From Chiua virens (taxonomy: Eukaryota; Basidiomycota; Agaricomycetes; Boletales; Boletaceae): a stretch of DNA of 64,000 bases. Below, one piece after another: positions 41,677 to 53,100 of the stretch; the first letter of the stretch is position 1; each line of letters opens with the position of its first letter. The position numbers were made by a program, and so were the translations under genes. The DNA is taken from NCBI GenBank assembly GCA_019787685.1, contig JAHNUO010000003.1, positions 2,170,001 through 2,234,000 of the forward strand, written 5' to 3'. A model generated the notes under the pieces. It did not search any database and was not told where the DNA came from. It was given only the letters and a program-made list of their open reading frames with translations.

Positions 41677-42290
41677 TGTAGAGAATAGGTATTCCCTGTG
41701 CTCACATAGCACTTTTCCACACCCCATTGTCACCTGATCCCAATCCTGATCTGTCTGCTTGTGTGAACTCATCCAGATTGCTGTACCCATGCTCATTTTG
41801 CCTTGGATTCTTTTATTTTATTTTTAATGCGCCTTATTTGTACTTAGCATTGGCTAGACCATATCATGTGGCCTTGCAGGGACATTCGGGTGCCTCTTGA
41901 ACTTTATACCATATGAAAACCATCTTTTTTATTATTATCCTTACTTAGGACGAGTCTGAGGGTATTCCTGAGGACTATAAAACTCACTGTATTGACAAAA
42001 TACAGTAGCTTTGCCTGTGCGCATCTGTCTCACATCATTTTCAGTCAATGTTCATTTTCTCTTGCTCTCCTCATGTTGTCTTGGTCCAGATTTGGACTGC
42101 TGTGTCTGCTTTTTTATCTGTTTTTAATCCAGATTTGCCCTGGATTCATCTCAGACTACTCAAGAACCATTTCTCGTCGTTCACCAACTCAGTGTTGTCC
42201 CTGGGTCAAATGGAATTGCATTTCTTCACCCTCTTCTTTCTATTTCAATTCCCCTGAGTATTGCACTACAGCTGGGATTTATTACCTTCA
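41677..42290 (+). repeat. Solo LTR, family G, in the third cargo gene copy
   Basis: It is 614 bp, TGTAGAGAATAGG..TTACCTTCA. The flanks tcac (41673-41676) and tcgc (42291-42294) are a 4-bp target duplication with one CpG change. It contains AGTCTGAGGG..TCCTGAGGACT (41953-41977) running into TATAAAAC, the same promoter layout as LTR families A and B. Confidence 0.85.
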
Positions 42291-42475
42291 TCGCTGTCTG
42301 AGCCTTATGATGGGATGGATGATATCTGGCATGCTATTCTCTTCTGGAGGCAAAGTTCTGTCAACCAGGTCCTTCTTCAAGGAGCTCCAGGTTCATGCTT
42401 TAGCCATGGAATCGTATGTTGCTTTGCAGCAGGGAGAACTGGATAGGGTAAAGCTGGCATTTGGAATGTCTTGAG

Positions 42476-44580
42476 TTGTTTCCAGCCTGTCCCTACTTGT
42501 ATGATAGCATATAGTTGATATCTGTATCCATATCTGTGTCCATGTCCATGTCCATGTCCGAGTGAGATCCCTAAGTACGAAAACAAGGATTAGAAGAGTA
42601 ATGAAATGATATGAATGAAAAGAGATCTAAATGAATGACACCTGAGCATGGGGTTCCACCCATCTTTTTTTCTTTGGTTGTCTATTGCGTCTTTGCCTAC
42701 TTTTATAACCTTTATCGTCTATATTGGTTGAAAGCAGATCAGTAAACCTAACACTGGGTCAAAACATGTGCCCCATCATGTGTTTGAAGATGAAAATCTA
42801 GGTATTAGTTCATTGGGGCAAGAGGGGAAAATGGGTAGATGTCTGTTTTTTTGTTTTTCTGGTTTTTCATTGTTTACAGTTTTTTAGATCTTTTTCAGTA
42901 TGAATGAGCAAGAAAGCAAAGGTTGTGAGTGAGTGCAGTTCTATGGGGTATTGTAAGACTTTTTATTTTGCTTGGATATCGTTTTTCTTTGAAATCAAAT
43001 ACACCAGATGAAACCCAGGGCAAAATAGAGAACACTGGACTAAACCCAGGATAGAACAAACACATATCGGGTGGTATAAGGGAGGTGGTAATGATGGAAG
43101 GCTAGTCTTGTGAGACATTGCTCTCATCTTCATCTTTGTGCTTGACATCTTCCTCAGCATCAGAGTGGTCGTATTCCTCATTGCTTACTCTGGTCAGTTT
43201 AGTAACTAGAATAGTGATTTTTGTCTGTGGAAAGTAAGGTAGCAAGTGGAATGCTGCATACCTCAGTTTCGAAATGGTGCTGTCCAACTCAGCTAGCAGA
43301 TATGATCCTCCAGTAGTCCTGTAAAGGACCACCATTGGATCGAGGTAGTGTGGCTTTGTTTTCCAGTTCAGCTCCTTCTCAATCCACATATTTCAAACCA
43401 AGATGAGGTCACCTGGACTAAACTCTTTTATCCATATCCAGTTCTTGAATCATGCCTCAAAATCTTTAAGGGATGCAAACCATGATGCCAAGACATGTTC
43501 TCAGATAGAATCAATATCTGTTTGACACTTTTGGAGCTAATGAGCTCTCCAAGCTATCAAGCTTTCACTAGAAACCGGGTCAGCATCAGGAATGGGAATG
43601 AGAAATGTTGCCTTGGATAAATTGAACAGAAAAAGCAGCTTGACACCGTGTACCATAAAGTACGGCGAAAGACTGGTTGCTTTGAGTATAGTGACACATT
43701 CGGCCCAGAACACAGAGTGAGTGATTATTGGCCAGCAAACTTCCCCTCTCAGGGTACTTTTGACGATGGTTTCCCAGACATCGAGATGATGCCATTTGAT
43801 GATGCCATTTGCCTGAGAATTGTAAGGGGAAATCCAGATATGGCAGATACTGTATCGGGTAGCCAAGTTGTCAAGTGCCTGTACAAATGCTCAGAGACAG
43901 CTCCCCAATAGCATAGGATATCTTCAAAAATAAAAGATGCAATAGAGGACACATTCTCGGATCGCAACGTGTGCCATTCAGGATACGCAGTAAGAGCATA
44001 TTGGGCCTAAACAATATACCAGTATCTGCCTGATCGAGGCATCACCATTGTGTCAATGTGGACTTTGTGAAATAGCCTGCCCATAACTGGTATAGTAGGA
44101 TGGATATGAAACTTCTGCAGCTGTCACATTTGACACTCATGGCAGGTATGGGTATACCATTTGATGTCATGGATGAGCAGGGGCCACCATAAACATAGCA
44201 GTAACCATGTCTGAACTGAGAAGACACCTTTGTGTCCAAGGTCATCGTGCGCCTCCTTAATGAGTCTGTAATGGTGTTCTGTTGGCATGACTAACTGGTG
44301 TCGGCCATGCAGTTCATGACGATAGAGAGATCCGTTTAGAAGGAAGAACCAGGTCATGGAATTAACAAAGGAGGTGAAATTGCAATCTGTCAAATCCAGA
44401 GGACGGACATGGTCATTGAGAAATAGGCGAATCTGATGAATGTGTGCTTCTTTTGCAAGAGCTTTGGGGGAATGAGGGATAACTGGTTCTGGTTCTGCTG
44501 GTTCTGCTGTAGGGGAAACAAATACAGATATGGATTGGCAGGAAGGTGGGGTGGGATGTCTGTTAATGTGAGCAAACAAC
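42476..44580 (-). pseudogene. Pol fragment and 3' spacer of B2
   Basis: The reverse complement aligns with element B from about 27190 to 29300, covering the H2C2 zinc domain, integrase core and acidic tail. Clear parts are 44580-44124, 43866-43537 and 43389-43102 (..HSDAEEDV..VSQD). Arg of B is repeatedly Cys, His, Trp or Gln here, the pattern of CpG decay. A deletion removes the RNase H side, and the block stops abruptly near 44580. Confidence 0.8.
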
Positions 44581-44842
44581 ATTTTGTAGTCATATAAAGT
44601 TGAGGACACCTTCCTTAGAAAGGGGGGTAGGATCTTCATTCCCAATGCTTTATGCACCAAATCCATCACTATGTTTCATGACACACCTGAAGCCAGACAC
44701 CCCAGTTACAATAAAACCTTAGAACTTCTCTCATGAACCTATATTTGGCCATGTATGAACAAAGAAGTCAAAAATTATGTCTCACACTGTGAAAGATGTG
44801 CTCGATTCAAGGGTTCTAATTACAAAACAGCAGGACTCCTGC
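44581..44842 (+). pseudogene. Fragment of a Ty3 integrase zinc domain (different lineage)
   Basis: The plus frame reads EDTFLRKGGRIFIPN..MFHDTPEARHPSYNKTLELLS, one TGA, TYIWPCMNKEVKNYVSHCERC, the HHCC integrase N-terminus of a gypsy element. It is neither B nor C. It is cut on the left by the B2 junction and on the right by the LTR of element H. Confidence 0.7.
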
Positions 44843-45416
44843 TGTTACGATATCAACTTTCCATCCCTTAACAGATTATACTTTCAATCTTTTCTAAAGA
44901 ACAATACCTCATGTCAAGGCTGTCTAAAGGATCATATCCTATTGGCTACCACATATTCACACACATACGCTTCTATCTATTCATTTCCCTTATCACTGAC
45001 TCATCACAGCAGTGCAAGGCTATGCTCTTATATATCTATGACTCATATTTATTCACACCTTATCATCTAATAGGATACAGTATGCTTATCTATGTAGTTT
45101 GTACTCAGATTAGAACTCTGACATCTATGTAGTATATAAACCCTATAAATTGAACCCAGAGAGCTCTAACAAAGTTCTCTTGGAGTTTTTGCCTCTTTGA
45201 TTGAACTACCTCTCACATCCACTTCACAACTACTAGTTCAGTCTTTGTTCTAGGTTGTTTCATTAGAACTTTGTTATCTTCTTCACCATTAACACTACTG
45301 CCAAGTTCCTTGACCTCATTGTACCCCTTTTATCAATCCAGTTAAGTCACTACTATTGTAGAAGAGTGGTCTAGTTTCAAATCAGTCACAAAAGACTCAA
45401 GGTCTATAGTGCAACA
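44843..45416 (+). repeat. Probable 5' LTR of element H
   Basis: It starts TGTTACGATATCAAC inside the integrase fragment. A TATATAAACCC box lies at about 45131-45141 and a plausible end is GTGCAACA at 45416. No second copy is visible in the window, so the right boundary is uncertain. Confidence 0.5.
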
Positions 45417-48400
45417 ACTGACCCAGAGGATTCCCAGACCAGAAAGGAGCTTTTTGCTGACACTTCCCAATCAGTGTCTATACCTACCTTACCCATTGTC
45501 ATCTCAGGGGAGGAGGTACTCTTTGATTGTGATACCAACCCAGCCATCCTAGAAGCTACTTTCCTTGCTGAAGCAGTTCTCACTGAGGATCTTGACCCGC
45601 ATCACCACTCGCAGGAAGAAGTCTTTCATGCTCTCCTCGCATCATATCTTGAAGCACAGTCTTCCTTATCGGATTTCTCATCCGAAACCAATAGTCAGTG
45701 TGGCAGTCTGAACTTACATACGCTATTCATTAGAGGAACTGGATATTAAGTCTGAGGACATCCTGGCACTTATCCCTAAAAAGGAAGCACAACCCATCCT
45801 TATCCCTCTTCCCTTACCAAAAAGAGAAGTCTCGTCTCCATTCCCACAACTCATGCCAAGCAGGGCATCAATAGACAGAGAATCCATGCAGCTAGGAGAC
45901 ACAAAGTCCCAGCACACATCAGACCTTATTCCTACTATGATAGAGAAAATACCTCGCTGAGACCAAGAAATACTCTTAGGATCCCCTCCAGATACCTTTA
46001 GATAAAATTCCTCTATATGTCTTGGGAACTCGTCGCAATCTCTATTGTTGTTGCCTGCACACTTACAATCTATCTTTTCGCATACATCGCATTCTACCTT
46101 ACAAACAAGGTACAGGAAACTCAGTGATCACTCTACTTCACAATCAAAAGAAAAGATTACCCTTTCACAATCACCTTCAGGCTCTTCTCACCCTACAAAG
46201 AATATGGTCAACCAACCAACAACAACTAGGGAGTACCTGGACCTCAAGTAGAAGGCTGGTAAATTCATTAAACCAATATATCATACACCTATGCCTCTGC
46301 CGCCAATGCTATGAATGACCACTCTAAGGACCTAGATCACAGGCTTGACGCTGCATTGTGGCTAGTCCAAACATTACAAAATAACCTACACAAGGTCAAA
46401 AATCAAGTAAATGCCCTAATTGCAGCAGCAGTGGTAGCACCCGGCCCATCTACATCTGGAGCCATCCCTGCTACCATCATCCAAGGCCCCAAAGTAGAGA
46501 TATTCATAGATCCAGGAATCTATGATAGAGATATGGCCAAATTCAAAGAATGGTGGGCTAAGATCAAGGGATGAATCAATATTAACAAACTAGCAATTGA
46601 CACCAATCGAAAGAATGTCCTATCAGTACTCTCTCAGCTGAAAGGAACCAAATCATCCCAGTTCACTGAAACACGCCTAGCCCAGGGAAACAAACTCTCC
46701 TGGAACCAACTTGTTGTCAATATAGAAGGAATGTTCCGGCAGAACAATAAAGTCGATTGGGCTTGAACCAAATTGGAAGAGCTCAAACAAGGAATAATGA
46801 GAATCAAAGACTACATTGTGAAATGGGAAAACTTATGGCATCAGACTTCCATAGATCCCACACATACTATTCGCTTGCTCAAAACCAATATGGCTAGAGC
46901 AATTATCACACAAATATTCAGGGATGGCCAACGGCAAGATCCGAATGATAAGATGTACATAAACATCGCTCATCCCTCCTATGAACCAGATAGAAACCAA
47001 GCGGTAATTAAATACCTTGCTTATATCCAAGCCACAGGAAACTCATTTCCTTGTCCAAGGTGAAAGAACATGGGTCAAGAAAGATCCTAATGCCATGGAC
47101 ATATCTGCCACTTATTATCAGGACAATGATGGATGGATCCATACCTCTGAAGTCAAAGCCCTGGGAAGACAACAATCCACATGCTCCCCAAAATGCTACA
47201 ACTGCAAGCACAAGGACACTACCCCAAGGACTGTCCCAAGCCAAAGAACCAATGCACTGAATGCAAGTTCTACGGCAGCAATCATAAGAAGGACTGCTCA
47301 AACACCAGGAAAGTTCGAACCACCTCAAAAAAAGGAGAAAAGCCACGATCAGCTTCCACTTCTACTCCTAAAGCAGCAGTTCCAGAAAAGGACCCCTTTG
47401 CTGCTATAAGAGGAATAACTCCTGAAGGAGTCCAAGCGTATTATTACGACAAATATAAATTAGAAAAGAAGGGAAAAGGCAAGGTGAACTGAGAAAACTG
47501 GGATCTCATGTTCACCCCACCCTTCCAAAAGAATATGAAAACTCTATCTCTTTAGGTTTCGATTTCAAATATTCAGAAAAACCTCCCTGGCAAGAGGATA
47601 AACTACCTAAACCCACAAAAACAACAGAAAATGAAAGTGTTGACAGTGTCTCTGCAGAGCGTGGCAGACATGATAATTCCGTGCTTAATTCTGTCCCAAA
47701 ACAAATACCTGATGGGTCTTTCATTAGATCTACATCAGTAGAAAAAGAAATTATATTACCAATTTTGGTATCCTCAATAAACCAAATTGGCTATGTCAGA
47801 GCAAAAGTGCTATTAGACAGTGGAGCTAACGTGATCTTCATACATGAGGATTACATCACTAAACATAAACTCCCATGTCACGCACTTCCTCACCCAATCC
47901 AAGTTTTCAACATGGATGGCACTAAGAACCAAGCAGGCTCAATAACTCATGTCACACAAATCCTGATCAATTTCAAAGGTCATAGGGAAATAGTGGATGC
48001 TGAAATTACCAACCTTGGAAAGAATGATCTTATCCTCAGATTCACATGGTTAAAGCACCACAATCCCCATATAGATTGGACAACAGGAATAGTAATGATG
48101 AGAAGATGCCCAGAGTCATGCCACTCCCAAGACAAAGATAACTTCTTGGATTCCATCATCGCAGAAGAAATCTCTTATGCAAAATCTATTGCCAAATCCT
48201 GTATTTTTTCTGCTCACATGAAACTCCACCTTCTCCTCCTAAGGAATGCACTCTTGAAGAGATGGTGCCTAAGGAATATATGAAATATGCTAAAGTATTT
48301 GGAAAAATGGAATCTGAAAGAATTCCATTACATAAACCATGGGACCACAGCATTGACCTAAAAGAGTCTTTCATTCCTAAAAAGGGTCGCTTAATACCCC

Positions 48401-48492
48401 TCTCTGCCACCAAACAAGAGGAGGTCTCTACATTCATTGATGACCAATTAAAGAAAGGTTACATCAGACCCTCTAAATCGGAACAAACATCT
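45417..48492 (+). pseudogene. Element H: decayed gypsy gag, protease and start of RT
   Basis: Gag segments lie at 46311-46574 and 46770-47060, with a nucleocapsid with two zinc clusters around 47190-47300 (GHYPKDC, CTECKFYGSNHKKDC; the first cluster is frame-shifted). The protease DSGANVIF and MDGTKN block lies within 47681-48283. The start of reverse transcriptase (IDLKESFIPKKGRLIPLS, KKGYIRPSKS) is at 48340-48480. The LTR of element F at 48493 then cuts it. An acidic open stretch at 45474-45749 is unassigned. CpG is scarce and there are many stops. Confidence 0.7.
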
Positions 48493-49246
48493 TGTTATGA
48501 TTCATCTTTTTCTCTTGCTTTTACTTTACTTTCACTATGCTCAGTACTACAGGTACCTCCTACATTCTATCCACAAGGCTTACCCTTGCTTTGGACTACT
48601 CAGCAAGGGCTTAACCCTTTGCCCAGTTTACCTTTCTCTTCTTTGATCCGATTACATGACTCCGGCCCAACCTGCTGTTCCATACTTGCTTCCTTTCTTC
48701 CGCTTCCTTGATCCATTAGGGATCCCCTTCATTTTCACTGCTGTTCCTGACAGCTTCCATGTTTACCTTTTATGCTTTCATCCATCTGGTGCTCTTGCCC
48801 CACATGACTCCTTTTGGCCCTTTGACTGTTCTGCTCTTCCTGGCCACCCTTTTGGACTCTTGGTCCATGCACAATACTCATAGTATAAATACCATGCAGT
48901 GATACTCCTGTACCTCAGTCTTGATCTATGCAATCTAGCTAGTATCACTGCTCCTCCTTGGGCTTAAACTAAGCCACCTCTTTGTCGCTGCAACCAACAT
49001 TCAGCTCCTCGGTCCACCCCGATCACAAGGGGAAGTCTCAGTCCTTAGGGTATAGATTCCCAACAGGATGCTCTCAGCAATGCCTGAGTTCTAACTTGTC
49101 TCACTGGTAGCAATCTGCTGACCAGTAGCCCTCCTTGAACTCTTCAGCGTGCCACATATCAAGTGGTGGTTGTTTGAGTTATCATAGCTGCTTGGTACTT
49201 AGCACTTTTGCATCTATGCTAGGCCCTACCTGGGACTATCGTAACA
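48493..49246 (+). repeat. 5' LTR of element F
   Basis: It is 754 bp, TGTTATGATTCATC..CTATCGTAACA. TATAAAT at 48884-48890 precedes AGTCTTGATCT (48917-48927) by 33 bp, which places that word at the expected RNA 5' end. Confidence 0.88.
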
Positions 49247-49248
49247 TA

Positions 49249-49259
49249 AGATCAAGACT
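49249..49259 (+). other. Self-primer binding site of element F
   Basis: AGATCAAGACT begins 2 nt after the 5' LTR and is the perfect 11-nt reverse complement of AGTCTTGATCT at 48917-48927. Tf1-type chromoviruses prime reverse transcription with the first 11 bases of their own RNA folded onto such a site. Confidence 0.72.
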
Positions 49260-49508
49260 CTTTGTACAGCCTAGGGAGTGGCATGGGTTTGGGTAACCCG
49301 CTCAGGTCTCAGGTGTGGGTACCTCTCGGATGCAGGTGTGGGTATTGGCTGTTGCCACCCATGGCTGTACCCATACCTGTGTACTGGGTGTCTGGGTTTA
49401 CTCAAAAGAATTATACCAACTATACAGTACATGCCATCAAACCACCACCATCTCAACACCAACTTTGAGGCTTGTGATTGAGATCTGATAGATTTGGGGA
49501 ATACAGGT

Positions 49509-49941
49509 TGTCAAAACCAAGAACTCCAGTTTACTCCAGTCGCTCCTAGGCAACTCCGAGGAGTAAGTGTCCCCACTCGCACAAGTCCATCTCCGGAATA
49601 CTCCAGAGATACTCAGAGTTGACGCGTGCACCCAGACTTTCTATTCCTTTAGTTATTCTCCTTTCAGACTCGCTTATTTTGGGTTTAGAGTTCTCTATCT
49701 TATTTGAGCATAGCTCCACCCATAGGTATTGATTCAAACCTTCATCTTTTTCACTCCTCAGTCATTTGCTACCACCTTGGGCAGTGGCTGAGGTGAGTCC
49801 CTAATCATTGCATTGTTATTACCTTACTCATTCATGTAGTGGGCATATCCTGCCCTTTCTTAGGTAAATACATACAGTCATTTGCTACCACCTTGGGCAG
49901 TGGCTGAGTGGGCATATCCTGCCCTTTCTTAGATATTGACA
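49509..49941 (+). repeat. 5' LTR of element K, with a spliced internal duplication
   Basis: It is 433 bp. Near its 3' end a segment (49759-49863) with a 47-bp GT..AG intron-like insert is followed after 11 bases (gtaaatacata) by a second copy (49875-49932) that lacks exactly that insert. The rest matches the 3' LTR closely. Confidence 0.9.
49793..49839 (+). other. 47-bp intron-like segment in the K LTR
   Basis: Donor GTGAGT, possible branch CCTTACTC or CCCTAATC, acceptor TTCATGTAG. The flanking 34 and 24 bases (49759-49792 and 49840-49863) are found joined seamlessly at 49875-49908 / 49909-49932. That is what splicing of LTR RNA would produce. Confidence 0.75.
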
Positions 49942-49956
49942 GGTTATGAGCCCCGG
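49942..49956 (+). other. Primer binding site of element K (initiator tRNA half type)
   Basis: GGTTATGAGCCCCGG abuts the LTR. It shares its first 14 bases with element D and is complementary to a CTCATAA anticodon loop region. Confidence 0.65.
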
Positions 49957-50111
49957 TTGCTCCCTCTAGCTCCAAAAAACTCGAACACCTTTCGATCGCA
50001 ACCTCCGCGCATTTTTCCCATGCTACTCCAGTCCAGTCCGACCCTGTCTTCACCCAACCCCAGGGTCCAGACTTCTCTCACTAAGACGCTTAGCATTTTA
50101 CGCCACCAAAC

Positions 50112-53100
50112 ATGTCGGAACCGAAAACCTCTGAAGTCGGCTCCTGTCCCATGTTGACAAGCCCTTCAGATTTCCAAATCTGGAAACTCCGAATTACTGC
50201 CAAACTTTGCCGGGAGAAAGTTCTCGGAGTCGTCACAGGCATGGATCCAAATCCAACCTCATCTGCAACTCCGAGTTCCTCTGGTTCCTCTGGAGCGAAA
50301 GCATCATCTCCATCTGCTGAAGACATCCGAAAGTGGACTGAACGTGATGAGAAAGCGCATGGAATTATCCAAGACCGCATCTCTGACGTGCTACTCCTGA
50401 AAACGCACATGCACACAACAGCAAAAGCGCTCTTTGACGCCATTGTAGCCATCCATGAAACATCCAACCTCACCTCTGCATTCTACTCCTACCAGCAACT
50501 CTTCTCCTCTGCATGGAACTCTGGAACCATCTCCGAGCACACTGTGTCCATCCGAACTTTAGAAACCAAGCTTGCTGGGATGAAGTTCTCCGTTGACTCC
50601 AAGGTACTCACATTCATTCTCCTAAACTCACTCCCCAAAAGTCCAGAGTGGAATGCCTTTGCCTCCTCCGTGATCAACACCACCGAGGACAGCAAGCTCA
50701 CTTTCAACGCCGTGGAGACACACATCCACGCAGAAGAGTCACGCCTCAACCCCTCTGGAGCTCCAAACTCTGCGCACAAGGCCCAACAGAAATTCAACAA
50801 GCGCCCCAATAAGTCTGACACCTGGTGCAAACACCACCAGTACTCCAGACATACCACAGATCAGTGCCGCGCATATGCAGAGTGGGTTGAGGATCTCCGA
50901 AAAGGAAGGTGGAAAGGAAAAGGAAAAGAGAAGGCAAACATTTCGGAGGATCCTCCAGAGTCACACTCCGACCCTCCGAAACAAGCGCACGTAGCTAGTG
51001 CCCGTGTAACCAAGTCCTTAATCAAATGTGTTCAGGCCTATTTGTCGTCTGACGCAAGCCGAAACACCTCTGAGCAAATCATTATTGACTCCAGCACAAC
51101 ATCACACATGATGCCGCACCGATCGTGGTTCTGCACTTACACACCATTCTGAACTCCAAGCCCCATCACCCTCGGAAATGAGTCAACAGCACATGCGATC
51201 AGATCTGGAAGTGTTATAGTACAGTCCAAGGTGAAAGGTGAAACATACGAGATCACCCTAAGCAACATGCTCCTTGTCCTGGAGTTTCATCTATCACTCA
51301 TCTCTGTAAATTGACTATCAGCCATTGGACTATCAACTCTATTCCCAGCAAACTCCTCCATTTGCTCTGTGAAGAAGGGACACAATACCATTATGATTGG
51401 AATACACTCAGAAGGACTTTACCATGTGAAACTCCAACCGGAGATCACATTGGAGTCAGTGCATGCCTCCATAGACATAAACCTCCTCCATCGACACATG
51501 GGACACATCTCCATCACTTGGATTGAGTCAATGGTCCGTGATGGAAAACTACAGGGAATTGACACAGTCACTGGAACTCCGAAATTCTGCGAACCATGCA
51601 CTCTCGGAAAGATGAAGAAACTTCCTTTCAACTCCAAGAGTGAACTCTGAAGTTCCAGACCCCTACAAATTATACACTCCGACATTGGAGGCCCTATCAC
51701 TCTGCAATCCCGGGAAGAATACAAATACTGGCTCCTTATAGTCGACGACTACTCCTGAATCCCATGGATATATTTCCTAAAGAAAAAGAGCAACGTCGTC
51801 AAAACATACAAAACTTGGAAGACGGACATCCAACAAGCACTCCGACAAACCATTGAATCGGAGGAACCCTTGGAGACCCACATTCAATTCCTCCGAACCA
51901 ACGGTGGTGGAGAATACACAGGAGCAGAATTCTGAAACCAACTCCGACACGACGGCACGACAATTGAAATGTCTGTACCATACACCCCAGAGCAAAATGG
52001 TCTTGCTGAACGCATGAACCAAACACTCTCCATGCTTGCAAATTCCATGCTTGAGGAGTCCAAACTACCCAAGTCTTTCTGGTCCAACGCCATGTCTGCC
52101 GCAGCATACATTACCGCACGAAGTCCGTCCTCCACAATCAAAGGAAACATTCCTTACCAAGTGCTTTTCAACTGAAAAGTTGATCCGATGCTACTCCAAC
52201 CGTTCGGATGTCTAGCATATGCACTTGTGCCTAAGGAACAGCAGGGGGGAAAATTCCGATCACACAGATGGAAATGCATCATGCTTGGATATACATACGG
52301 ACAACAGGCATACAAACTTCTCAACCTGGAATGCCGGACCATCATCTCCAGTTGCCATGTCACTTTTGACGAATCTGTGATGATCTCCGAAGTGGACTCC
52401 ACTCCATGGAGAAACCCCGCTGAGGAACAGTGGGAGGGACTCGCTCTGAACTGTTCACATCAGCCAGAACACGTCAGAGAAGAGGACGAGCCACCCTCCG
52501 ACACACACACTCTGGAAGCAGTGGGAGTTCCACCTGCACCTCCGGTACCTGGTGCTGACAACCCCATCGACACCTTAGCAAACCGCCTCGACCAACTCCA
52601 CCTAGATCCTCCGATCCCAGTTCCTGCCGAACCAGCACCTCCACCAGTAGCACCAGTGCGACCACCATCTCCAGCATGACCCCCTGCAGAAGTGGTTGCC
52701 GGAGTACAACGGAGCAATCAAAATCGCAAACCAGCAGATTGAAACAAAGATTACCAACGCACACTCGAGGAGGAGGCACAAAGGAAAGCACACAATCAGG
52801 AACCACCACAGGAGGTGCAACCAGAGCTACCTCTGGAAGAACCAGACATACCCGGAGCATTCTCCTGCATCCAGGAGGAACTCAGACACCACATCTTTGC
52901 TGGAACTGCAAACTCCGAGTCAGGAGAATCACTCCCCACAACCATCAAGGAAGCCTATGCATGCTCCGACGGAGACATGTGGCGATCCACGATTGATGAT
53001 GAACTCCTAAGTCTTAACTCCAACCATGTGTACGAAACTATTCCGATCCCTGAGGGAGTAACTCCAATCACCTCCAAGCCCATATTCCGAATCAAATGTG

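Larger units (their letters stand above)
13703..42474 (+). pseudogene. Third copy of the Zn2Cys6 cargo gene, split by two insertions
   Basis: The fragments are 13703-14267, 41311-41676 and 42291-42474, homologous to the gene at 29305-30558. Exon 1 is mostly deleted: the promoter start ..GACAAGGACTTGA joins directly to GGGATGGTGTCAGGAGTGG. Introns 1 and 2 are still present, including the TATTAACC branch region before the first TTGTAG acceptor. The first half of the zinc cluster lies at 14223-14267 and the second half at 41316-41380, so element D cut the cluster in two. Cys and His replace Arg at many CpG codons. The C-terminal coiled coil with its natural TGA stop is at 42291-42474. It is non-functional. 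Confidence 0.85.
12809..44580 (-). mobile_element. B2: decayed, truncated relative of element B (host of nested insertions)
   Basis: The minus-strand order is pol fragment (44580-43100), spacer, antisense cargo gene (split over 42474-42291, 41676-41311 and 14267-13703) and 3' LTR (13702-12809). The 5' half (5' LTR, gag, reverse transcriptase) is missing: homology to B stops near 44580, inside pol. Element D (14268-41310) and a solo LTR (41677-42290) are inserted in the cargo gene. It is heavily CpG-depleted compared with B. Confidence 0.8.
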
